DNA of 64,000 bases from Lindgomyces ingoldianus (taxonomy: Eukaryota > Ascomycota > Dothideomycetes > Pleosporales > Lindgomycetaceae), in the NCBI RefSeq assembly GCF_010093535.1, contig NW_022985185.1:390026-454025 (forward strand). The letters are read 5' to 3'. The notes beneath the pieces were generated by a model. The model saw only the letters and a list, made by a program, of their open reading frames with translations. It was not told the DNA's origin and searched no databases. The translations under genes and the position numbers were made by a program. Each line of letters starts with the position of its first letter. Position 1 is the first letter of the stretch. Below are positions 49,371-59,248 of this stretch, piece by piece.

Positions 49371-49464
49371 TTAGAAGTTCTATAAAGTTTCTAATCTCCT
49401 ATACAATTTTTGTAGGGGAAAAAAAGATCTGAGGAACGCTAAGAAATTTCCCGATTTTTACACA
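49371..49464 (-). repeat. Right terminal inverted repeat of the block
   Basis: Reverse complement begins TGTGTAAAAATCGGGAAATT and matches 29202-29297. It is followed by TA at 49465-49466, and by the start codon of the HeLo-GTPase gene only 130 bases later. Confidence 0.85.
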
Positions 49465-49593
49465 TAATAGCTCAATGTGGCTGAGTTCTGGACTCCCTCT
49501 CCTCAGCTAAACTCCGCTCCCTCCAGCAGCCTTATCGATCGCACCCACTGTTAAGATTCCATGTTTCGACGGCCCTTATAGCGAAAGTGCGCT

Positions 49594-52500
49594 ATGGCTG
49601 ACCCTCTATCCATCGCCGCTAGTGTGCTTACGCTCATTCAAGTCTCTGTCCAAGTTACGGTCCTTCTTAACCAATTTCGCGACGAAGTGAGCGTAGTGGA
49701 TGCGACGCTAATCGGATTGCTAAACGATGTCGAAGGATTCCAGCACGTGCTGGAGTCTATGAAGGAAACATTTGATCAAAAAGATCTCAAGGCGAACCTC
49801 CAAGCAACTGGCCACGTAGGAAGTCATTGGAGGAATCTTGCGAGATCATTGAAAGATGGGACCGGGACGCTAGAACAACTACACACCCTACTTGACAACA
49901 TCAACAAAACCACATCTTTTTTCGATGGACCAAGGAAACAAATACGTTTTAAGAGTGCGATAGATCAAATCGCCGTGTACCGAGAGCGAATCCAATCCTA
50001 TCGTGGCGCACTTCAACTTTCCCTTAGCACCGTCATCCTGTGAGTTCTGATAATTCCTTTTTGCTACGGCTACAACTTTGCGTACTCACGGGTAAATTTG
50101 AAAGAAAATAATCAGCGATAGCAAAAACTTATATTCACTCCTTTTCTCTGCGTACTAACTGGCCCCCAGATGGAATCAGGTGACCTTTCAAAAATCTTCA
50201 GATCAAATCCCGGAGAAGATCATTCCGAACCTAGATAAATTATACGAGGAGTTCCGTAACCTTGGAACGGTTCTGAATGCCAAGATCGAGAAGCTGCAAA
50301 GCACAGTGTCCGACCAGAGCAGCAAGCATGAGCTCAATTCAATGAACAACCTACGAGAATGTGTTCGCTCAGCAGCAGATCTAGCATCTACTGCTTCGAC
50401 AACACTTACCGTGGAGAATAGCGATATCAAGTCAGTCAAATATGGATCCGACTTTGGCGACATTTTCAACAGAGGAGCCAACGAACCAATGTTAAGATGG
50501 ATAGATTCCAACACCGTATATGAATACGAAGATTTAGAGGCTCCAATGCCTAAGCCTGCCGAATCCAGTGACTGTGAGGGACCTGGCGGCGAGTATCAGT
50601 CTGACAGTGACTCGGATATCGAGAACGAGATAATCAGGGCATTGCTAAAGAATGGCATGAAGCGAAAAGAGTCGGGAGACCTCGCAGGGGCGGAAAGACT
50701 CTTCCGCAACTGTTTGTCACGAATGCCTGTGAAATCCAGTTATGCCCCCCTTCAAATCGCAACCGTTAGTGGCGTGTCAAAGGTTGAAGTATTGACATTG
50801 CTTGTCGAGACTTATTGCTTGCAGGGCAATTGGGGCAAAGCGAAATCTTGTATGGTGGATAAAATTTCCATCACAGAGTGCCAGGTTGGCAAGCCAGACG
50901 AGGTTTTGTTATGGGACACCATGAAATTGGCTGAACTGATGATGAACAACAAAGAGTATATGGAGGCGCACCTACAAGCCCGACGTTCTCTTCGGGGTTT
51001 CAAAAAATTAAGAGGAAACGGCTTCAAAGGCTACGAACAATGCCTGACTCTACTCATTCAACTCTGCAGAGTAGAAGATAAGGTGGACGAGAGGGAGGCA
51101 TATGCAGCGTTGCTTGAAACCCACCAAGCAAAGATGAAGCAGATTCCATCTCCACCGCCCGACGGCTCGGAAAGTCTAGCTATGATACGTCCTCAACCAG
51201 AGCTTTCTTCCTCGGAGCAACTAGCTCAGAGTCCTGCCGAGCGAAATGAAACACCGCTAGTAGGAAATCAATCTACGCCATCATTCCAAGACTCTCAGGT
51301 ACTTCTCCATTCCTCATACAGCCAGTTCGCATTGCTGACAGGGGATTTCAAAGCGCCTCGAAGACGATCTCGACGTCCGAATAGCAGAGGAACAAGCTAA
51401 ACAACAAGCTTCTGCTCAGCCATCGAGTGTCGAGAGAATACTTACTCCACCTATCAAACCTCAAGCGCCAATCACAACTCAACCCCAGCCTTCAATTCCT
51501 AAGAGTAAAGCCACATCCGATATTCCTCCACAGAGCCCTTCCCCCAAAATAGTTCCGACCAAGCCTTCGAATGCCAGAACACCTCTACCAGACCTCCCGT
51601 TGATTGTGGTATCTCCAGAAACTGCTAAAGCTGCACTTCCGGTGGCTGTCAACGTCCCTTCAACCACTCAACCGGAGAAAAGCCGGACCAAATCGTCTTC
51701 CGAGGGGACCAACTTAAGGCGGAGTGCTTCAGATTCATACTTATCTAGGCCAGAACATATGGACGCATCAAATATCGACATGCCTGCTATCATATCTTCT
51801 TCACCGGCGTTAGACATTGGCTTGAATTCAGATCTTGCAAATCGATATCAGCGCTGGCAGCGAAACCGATTTGCGTTACTAAAACCACCAGAGCCAGAAT
51901 GGTCTCCAGGAGATGATAACTTACCTAAAGTGGTAGCCACAGCATCTGTCCTCAAACCAAACCCAGGAGCAAACATATCGACACATGGTTCCCGAATCTA
52001 TGACGTAGGGCTTGAGGTTGTTGGGGAGCCTTCTCTTGGACGTTTTGATCAATTCCCCGCACCCGAGAACATATCAAGAGATAAAGCGAGAACTCCAGAC
52101 CCTGTTGCTATACAGTATGGGCGGACCATGGAGCGGCCAGGATGGTCACTTGAGAAGAGCAGCTCAAGACTTGACTTGAATCTGCAGAAGACTCAAAGTG
52201 GCCCCACTGTTGAGGTTATGCCTTCTTGTCCAATATGCAGCTCAAGTCTGTCGGGGCTTCCAGACAACGCAGCTTCAATACACGTCAACAGTTGCATGGA
52301 TGGTAAGCCTGTTCCAGTTTCGAAGCCACGGGAAATGGACAAAGGGCCCACCACACCAATAAGTGGAGGTACGACTTCGACCAACCATACCGGAAAGAAT
52401 GTTCCCACAGGCACTTGGGCATGTTGCAACTGCAAATCATTGACGTTGCGATTCTTGTCCGAAACGAAGTGTCCTGGCTGTGGGCATTTGAGGGATTCAT

Positions 52501-53425
52501 CTTGTCCAACCCCCAGGGAGTTATCTTGTCCAACCTCCGGGGAGTTATCTTGCAAGTTGACCTACCGAACTCAACTCGGACCCACACGGACAATGAAAGG
52601 AGAAACTGTGCGGCGAAAGCTGATAGTGCTCGGTGACACTTACTGTGGGAAAACCTGGCTTGTGTAGTGCGTTCGCATCACCCATCTTTACTAAATCACC
52701 ACTAACCCTGATACCAGTGCATGGAACAAAGGTTCTGGTCAACTACCCAAGGTTTGTTTTCTAGGAGCCATGCACGAATTCAGCTAATTTGCTCCAGTCC
52801 AACAAACTCGACATTTTCAACAATTTTATCCGCTTCGTCGATGTTGAAGGCGTCAAAGTAGAATTGGTAACGTGGGACAACACGGGAATGGATGGCTACG
52901 AGAAGCTGCGCCGGCTATCATACGAAGACGCGCATGTCGTCCTGGTTTGCTTCGACATCAATACCCCAGACTCTTTCGACAATGTATCCACTTTTGTATG
53001 TGAAAGCGTAGATGAATGTCTAGCATCCCAATCACTAATCTAATCTAGTGGAGCAAGGAAGTAGATACCTACTTCAAAAATGTTCCTAAGATCCTCGTTG
53101 GATGCAAGGCAGACTTGCGAGAAAATCCTGCATCGATAAAACAATTACAGCTTATAGGTCAAGTAATGCCAACAATACCGGAGGTAAGATTGCTTCGAAC
53201 TATATTAAGATGAGTGAACGTCGTGCTGACAAGGCGCTCTAGTGCGAGGATCTCGCATTGAAAATGAAGGCTCTTGCGTATTTTGAGACATCTGTCAAAA
53301 ACCGCACTGGGCTGAATGAAGTCTTCGAGTATGCAGCGAAGGCTGCTCTCGTTAAGAGTGGGCCAAAGGCGAAGAAGGGTATTCGGAGATTTCTATCGCG
53401 AAGTGATATCAAGTTTGTACGGTAA
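49594..53425 (+). CDS. HeLo-like domain / TPR-like / zinc-finger / Rnd-like GTPase fusion protein
   Basis: Seven exons: 49594-50039, 50170-51298, 51342-52666, 52718-52751, 52798-52995, 53049-53183, 53243-53425; every junction has GT..AG and keeps frame, giving 1149 residues. Residues 1-150 (MADPLSIAASVLTLIQVSVQ) are a HeLo-like fungal N-terminal domain. About 299-466 is TPR-like helical repeat (LLKNGMKRKESGDLAGAERL). A Pro/Ser-rich linker follows. C821-C824-H839-C843 forms a UBZ/Rad18-like finger, and W884 with C886(or 887)/C889-C902-C905 a RanBP2-type finger. From 950 comes a Rho-family GTPase domain: P-loop GDTYCGKT (956-963), DNTG (1005-1008), YEDAHVVLVCFDINTPDSFD, VGCKADLR, ETSVK. The residue after DxxG is Met, the switch I Thr is not evident, and the C-terminus lacks a CAAX box. 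A cytosolic signalling or cell-death role is inferred from the N-terminal domain only. The 130 bp upstream of the start is left between it and the transposon block. Confidence 0.85.
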
Positions 53426-53953
53426 TGTAAAGCAATGTAATGCATACATGTATGTCTTATGTTTTTTCTTCAACGCAGATCTCTTTCATAATCAGCCATG
53501 CTCTGAGAAAAGTTCGACCATAACCCATTTATGACAAAGGTTAGCAGAATCCATCCCTTAGCTGTGACTCTACCGCATGCGGCCAATCAGGAATGGTCAA
53601 TATCAACGCCCCGCGTGAGGGGCGCGACAGCACGTGTAATAGGGATCATAATCCTTGCTAATTGGTGGGTTGCCTAGCTGGAGTCGATCTATTCCGGAAA
53701 AGGTGCGTTAGACGCGTCGGAGGACGGTTCCCGCGGGGTCCGGAGTAGCACGAAGTATACGTTATATAAGGTAAACGCTGCCTTGTTAGTCTCGAAGCAA
53801 ATCACGAAATTCTAGAGTCCGAGTATTTCAAGCGACTGCAAACTTCCATACTTCACGAAGTCCAGAAAACCCGGCATCAAGGTATTGTTCAACGGGGTCT
53901 TTATAATCTTCACTACCCGCTCACCTACAATAGTCATTCCAACACCTTTCAAT
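53426..53953. other. Intergenic region
   Basis: 3' flank of the fusion gene and promoter of the DUF4267 gene. GC-richer stretch at 53600-53740. Nothing else seen. Confidence 0.55.
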
Positions 53954-54358
53954 ATGCCATTCACTCGCGCATCCGCTCTCTGCACAGCCAGCACCGTCTT
54001 CGCCACAATCTTTGTTGGTTTTGGCATAAACGCTATCTTACGTCCAGCACACGCTCTCACCTTCTTCGAGCTCGTCATGTCGCCCTCCATTTCCGCTGCT
54101 GACCAAAACCTCATTGAAGCAATGACGGTTATCTACGGCGCACGAGACATCTTCATCGGCTGTGCTATCTATGTCGCTGCATTTTTTGGGAAGGGAAAGA
54201 GCGGAGAGAAAGTACTGGGGTGGATCTTGTTGGCCACAGCAGCGCAGGCGGTGGTGGATGGCGTAGTGTGTAAGTGGATGGTTGGGGATGGGGAGTGGGC
54301 CCACTGGGGTTATGCGCCTGTTGTAGCAATCACGGGAGCTTTGTTGATTAGGTCTTGA
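53954..54358 (+). CDS. DUF4267-family small membrane protein
   Basis: Single exon, 134 residues starting at MPFTRASALCTAS (an upstream in-frame Met at 53885 is less likely because the family starts here). Family blocks: GFGINAILRPAHALTFFE, then MTVIYGARDIFIGCAIYVAA, ILLATAAQAVVDG, HWGYAPVVAITGALL. Four hydrophobic helices are visible, so an integral membrane protein is expected. Function unknown; common as single genes in filamentous ascomycetes. Confidence 0.85.
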   Translation: MPFTRASALCTASTVFATIFVGFGINAILRPAHALTFFELVMSPSISAADQNLIEAMTVIYGARDIFIGCAIYVAAFFGKGKSGEKVLGWILLATAAQAVVDGVVCKWMVGDGEWAHWGYAPVVAITGALLIRS

Positions 54359-56587
54359 GCAGGGCAGAATTTAGTTGGAATGATCTTAACTCTGCTCAAT
54401 CTGTCAAAAGAGCAGAAGGATCCAACCACGCTTTTCTAGGAGTGTGTAGAATGTATCTCTATCTCTTTGTAACCCCACTGACTAAGCTATAGTACGAGCT
54501 ATCAGAGTGTTTGGAAGCACACAGTACTAAAACTCGCAAACAAAGTATCACTCAATTCAAACTCCTCTGTGAAGAGTACCTATTATGCGCTAAATGGATG
54601 GCTTCCAAATCATTCACAACAGTGCTCCAATATTCGAGCCAGGCAACGGGGTTCCATTACCAACGCGCTCTCGAAGAATCCTGCTATTGCTCACGTTCGT
54701 TCATCCAGCCCTTTCCGTCAGCCTATCAACTACTAATTCGTTAATTCAAGCATCTAAATCTTCCTCAACAATGTTCAAGTAGTACGACGAAATACTCTGC
54801 AAAGATGCCTACAAGCTCTAATGCACCTACTCTGCCAGACGCGGCATCTCCACTTCTTCGGTGCTGGAATCCAAATTTTCAAGCTTCGAAGCTCCGTAAA
54901 GAAACCAGCGCTAAAGAACTTCTGGTATTCGAAATACGTGCCTATTATTTACCTTAAAGCCTACCTATAACATCATGAAAACAAAACAGAAACTCCACGT
55001 CAGCAAGCAGATTAGCATTAGCCTTGGAAGCAATACCCTAGTCTTAAACGCTTCCAGTATTCGATGCTAGTATCGTACAATTTTGTTTATTTGCCCATTT
55101 GCTTCATAAAATATTTGACGTCATTCGGCCGCCGATATCGGGTTAGTTTAAAAGGGAGGACCGATTATGAACGTGGTGGAAGTGGCCAACGCATTCGGAA
55201 CTCTTTCCATAGCAGGAGGGTTGTGTAGTTAACCTTGGGAAACCAGAATATATTCAAAGTGAAGGGGACAGGGTAGAAGAGATGAAAGACTCAATTCGAT
55301 GATGGGGAGATTAGGACCTTAATTTGTACCTCTCATTAATCCTATAGCTCTCCACCATGTGCTCTGGTATTGCCGTGCTAGAAGCAGTAAGTATGACCTC
55401 CGCCACCCCAAAAGAGTGCTGCACTAATTCAGTCATGTATCGGACGGAAATTTGGACTTGATCCTCCAACCTAAGTCATAGTACTCTAAGCCACCCATTA
55501 TAACGATAACCAATGTGACTTTGCTGGCTTGGTGCTAATAGAGAAGGGTTCTGAGTGACCGTGGGCACTTCGACATGAACTCCTCAACACCTTCAGCACA
55601 TAGCCAAGTGGAATGGAAAACGAGATATCCTGATTCAAGAGTTGGGCTAACCACGCTTTTCCTCTAGCAAGTGACCCACTCAGCCATTGTACAAGAGACC
55701 CTCGATATGTAGGCCGCAAAAGAAAGATAGAACTATGATATTTTCACCTGCAGCTAATGTCTGGTAGAAGAGTGCGGACGGGTACGAAAGTGAAGACTTA
55801 GACTCGAATTCGAGGATGCCCTTGATACAAGACTTCAGAATTCGCTAGGCCTAGCTAGGAGTTCGTCGGACTCCGGGACCATTTCGTTCAATCTTGGAAT
55901 TGGAGATTACCTGAATCTATGACCTTCGACTATAGTGGTCGCGTTTGTATTGCCCTCTGGAAGCGGCAGATTAAGTTCGCTAGCTGCCTCGCCTTGTATA
56001 CAGATTCGTTCACTTTTTGACTCAGGTCATAAATAAGCTAATCTAATAACATAGACTAGTAAAGGAAGTACTATACCCGCCTCCCCGGAAGGTCCAGCGT
56101 AAGGACATACAGTCAATTTCTGAACAGTCCGGTCAATCTATATAGCCCATCTTCTATGCGTCAAACGTCGGCTTGATCGCTAATCATGTGTTAAGCAGGC
56201 AAACAATCACCGGATCAGACTTAAAGATGAAAATCTGCGTTGAGTTGTTCTATGTAAAGCATCATCTTCGTCTCCATACATTTATCTTTGTTCACCTAGA
56301 GCAATCTTCAGCTCTGTTCCTAGAGGACTTATACGTCCGTTCACCCTTATCTTGTTTGCCAGTGAGTATTACGCTAGTTTAACTCCAGCAGAACAGGAAG
56401 CTATTGAGGGACGACTACGCCTGTTGAGTTTCGTTAAGAGAGATTGTCTTCGGGTTCGGATTGAAGAAGTCAGGGATAGCCTCAAAGATTCTTTCATTTT
56501 AGTGACCTATGTGATGACAGTGTTAACTAGCGAGCAATAACACCCAGACGCTTCTTTATCCAATGAATGGTACAGTACCCTCGCATA
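54359..56587. other. Gene-poor region, 2.2 kb
   Basis: Open frames are short on both strands and no domain was recognised. Composition is intermediate. A pair of adjoining plus-strand frames at 56173-56540 could be the remains of a gene but cannot be named. Confidence 0.5.
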
Positions 56588-57677
56588 AGTGATTGGCCAC
56601 TTAGCCAAGTTCTTCCCCCACCACACAAATGCACTAAAATTAACCCACCATAACTCTATTAAAAGAACCCTATTTTTAATAAGTCTAAAGCTAAATAAAA
56701 CCTTAAGAAAAGAGCTGTCTAAATATACTGTTAATATAATATAGCAGTTCTACCTTTATAAAGTAAGCGCTAGATGTTAGATCTATGCCTACACTATAAA
56801 GAAATACCTTGCAAAAAACAAGTACTACGCCTTCTGCCTACGCTGTAAGCCTTAGCTGTTAGCTGTGTATAAAGAAAAGCAACTCTAATTTACTTAAATA
56901 CACTAATTTAATAAAGATAAGGACGTAGCTTGTATAGCGTTTTATAATAAGGCTATGTTTAAAGTTAGATTAGATACTACGCCTTTATAGGTATATTAAA
57001 GAGCTAGGCGTAGGTACAAAAGCTGCTCCTTAAAGCCTACATTTAAGTCTAAAAGAACTATAGTTAGTGTTTTTAGTGTAATATCTCTTAATAGTAAATT
57101 AAAGCTTTATATTAACACTAACAGTAAGCGCAACAACTTTAGAAAATACTGCTAGATTCTACACAACATTAGGATTCTATTTTATTAGGAACTTATAAAG
57201 GCTTAAGAGATTAGCATCTAAATGCAGGATAGAGCCTCTATACACACTACAAAGGCAACTTAAAAGTATATAAATAATTATAATATAATCTAGATAAAGT
57301 AGCTTCTATAGAGCCTTAATTTAAATCTAATTAAGAATATTTAGCAGATTATAAAGTTGCGCATCTTAAAGTAACAAGAATATATTACTACTTGCTAGCA
57401 AATAGTAAAGGTCCTATAGAAGGAGTAGTTAAAAATTTAACTAGCTAATTATAAGAAGTGTATCTTTAGTTAGTTAAAGCGCATAAAAGAAGTTATCTAA
57501 AATAAAGGCAGATTAACTTACTATTAACTAGCTATAACACTAAGAAACTAGCCTATATATAGGCTTCTTATAGAACTAAAATTTTTTAAATTTAATTAAT
57601 TTTTAACAGAGATATTGCTATGCTAAAATAGCTAACTTCACCCATCTAGAGCTTAGATCACTGGGTGGCTAATGACT
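56588..57677 (+). mobile_element. Tc1/mariner-type transposon, RIP-damaged
   Basis: Read-through translation across 56760-57500 gives a Tc1/mariner DDE transposase: KYLAKNKYYAFCLRCKP, FKSKRTIVSVFSVIS, MQDRASIHTTKAT (second catalytic Asp block) and LNLNLIKNI, corresponding to the DLNPIEN motif. Many stops. Imperfect ends AGTGATTGGCCACTTAG and, inverted, AGTCATTAGCCACCCAG (13 of 17 match), with TA before the left one. TA-rich like the 20 kb block but a separate insertion. Confidence 0.8.
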
Positions 57678-57689
57678 TTCGCGAGGGAC

Positions 57690-58730
57690 TGTACTATCCG
57701 TTTCCAGAGCGATATCGCAAGTCTTTCGGACTGTACCATCCAAATTTTTTTCATTCACTAATAAAGGGGGTTTTCAACACTCTATTGAAAGCTCTCATGA
57801 TACTACGCACATGCTTCGTTCTTCAAAGTTCCTTTTATAAGATGCTCTAGGTTACCAAAAATGTTCACGCCGAGAAGACCTCAGACACGCTAACTCATTG
57901 ATGAGCATTTGAGGCCTATCGTCTTTCTTCTTCGCAGTCGCATAGCAAGAAAGTTCGTTTCACTAGCCGTTAGAATCTATTCAGAACTTGTGATGAGATT
58001 ATTGACAAACGTGTTAGCGAAAGCAAAACCCACGACTCCAAGTCCACCTACCATGAAAGTTCTTTGGTGGGACGGTGGATGGCACAGTTTCGCAGACCAC
58101 CCCCATCAGTTTCTCACAGGTAGGCCAAAAATAATTTTCTATCGCTGAAGTGATGCGCTTCTACTTCAGTGCCTACGTTTTGGACCTTAGTAAGCTAGAA
58201 GGTCTCACTTCGCGCTGCATTCAAGTCTACATTGGTGAACGAACCATTTCCGGCTTACAGGCTTGTCTAATTGAATACCGCCAGATCTTATGTATTAATG
58301 TCAAACTTGGCCGAGAGGGAAATAAAATTTGTAAGATTCGCTCATTCCTGATCCTCTTTCTGAAACAGTGAAGAAACTGCCTTCTTAGACTAAAGGGACG
58401 ATGTAATGCCGCTAGGAGTAACTAGTTTAAAAGGCTAAACAAATGTAATTGCATCATGTTACTTAGTGAAGCGGATACAATATTCGCTTACCAAAACAAC
58501 AGTATACCTATTGTTCTACGCATTCTTCAGTATCACAAAGGTCCTCTCTTTCTCGTAACAAACCAAGTGGGAAGCTTTGATGAGGCGTTCAAGTCTCGGC
58601 CCACATATCCATCCTTTGCGCGTCTATTCCCTGGTATCGTTCTATAGGGCTAGCTAACTGACTTCGCGTAGATACCGACTTTGATAGGGAGACCATAACC
58701 AAGGTCTGGAAACCCTTTTAACGTCAGACC
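57690..58730 (+). pseudogene. Remnant of an AAA+ ATPase gene (DUF7025-AAA type)
   Basis: Discontinuous frames keep recognisable parts in order: TSRCIQVYIGERTISGLQ (about 58210-58265) resembles the DUF7025 region; 58456-58647 encodes LLSEADTIF, in which the Walker B Asp is replaced by Ser, then RILQYHKGPLFLVTNQVGSFDEAFKSR (the AAA sensor-1 and arginine-finger region), here given in two parts only; about 58672-58720 reads FDRETITKVWKPF. Walker A is not found. Stops and frame changes between blocks mark it as dead. It begins directly after the Tc1 copy. Confidence 0.5.
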
Positions 58731-59248
58731 CTGACAAGCCCTTCAATTCATCCAATTGGAACCAGTTTGAGATCAAGTCCAAAGACCGTCAAATTCGCAA
58801 AGAGGCATTAGGTTGAGGTGCAAGGAAGTAAAGATATCAGGGCACAAGCCTCAAGGTTTAGACAACGAAAGCTTGGAGTCTGACTAACTTGAGACTTCTT
58901 TAGCTCTCCCTATGGCAGCATTCTTCGGCTCGATAGACACTTCATTTTCATCCTGAGCCGGCCATCTTCACTTATTATCATGGCCTTCAACATCACCGGT
59001 GTCTTCTGGTTCAAGATTTTCAGCAGAGCGAATATTAACAAAATATCATCACAGGTTTCATATCAGCGATTACAAATTTGACCATCTGTAGCTCCTCAGG
59101 AAGCGGCAAAGACACCACGCTAACCAAATTCGGCTGGCCCGGCAACAACGTTGCGTGTTTCTCAACCTTCACTCAGAACGTTTGTGTTTACGATGAAATT
59201 TCTCGACTTCAATCTATAGCAGCCCTCATTTCTAGTCGTGGCCAAAAT

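Larger units (their letters stand above)
29202..49464. mobile_element. 20 kb nest of RIP-damaged transposable elements
   Basis: The sequence changes abruptly to TA-rich DNA with almost no open frames, and back again at 49.46 kb. The block is bounded by inverted repeats of about 95 bp, each outer end beginning TGTG and flanked by TA. Inside, elements of at least four kinds are nested in one another (listed separately). Reading through stops by homology recovers integrase, reverse transcriptase, RNase H and pogo transposase domains, so the block is ancient coding DNA decayed mainly by C-to-T and G-to-A change. Confidence 0.9.

Noticed and set aside
29202..49464. CRISPR-like or centromere-like array because of repeated AT-rich motifs
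   Set aside because: Repeats are explained by LTRs and TIRs; no regular spacer pattern; eukaryotic genome.
49594..51400. Stand-alone HeLo-TPR gene ending at 51400
   Set aside because: A 43 nt intron at 51299-51341 restores a long open frame that continues to the zinc fingers and GTPase; the reading beyond is clearly coding.
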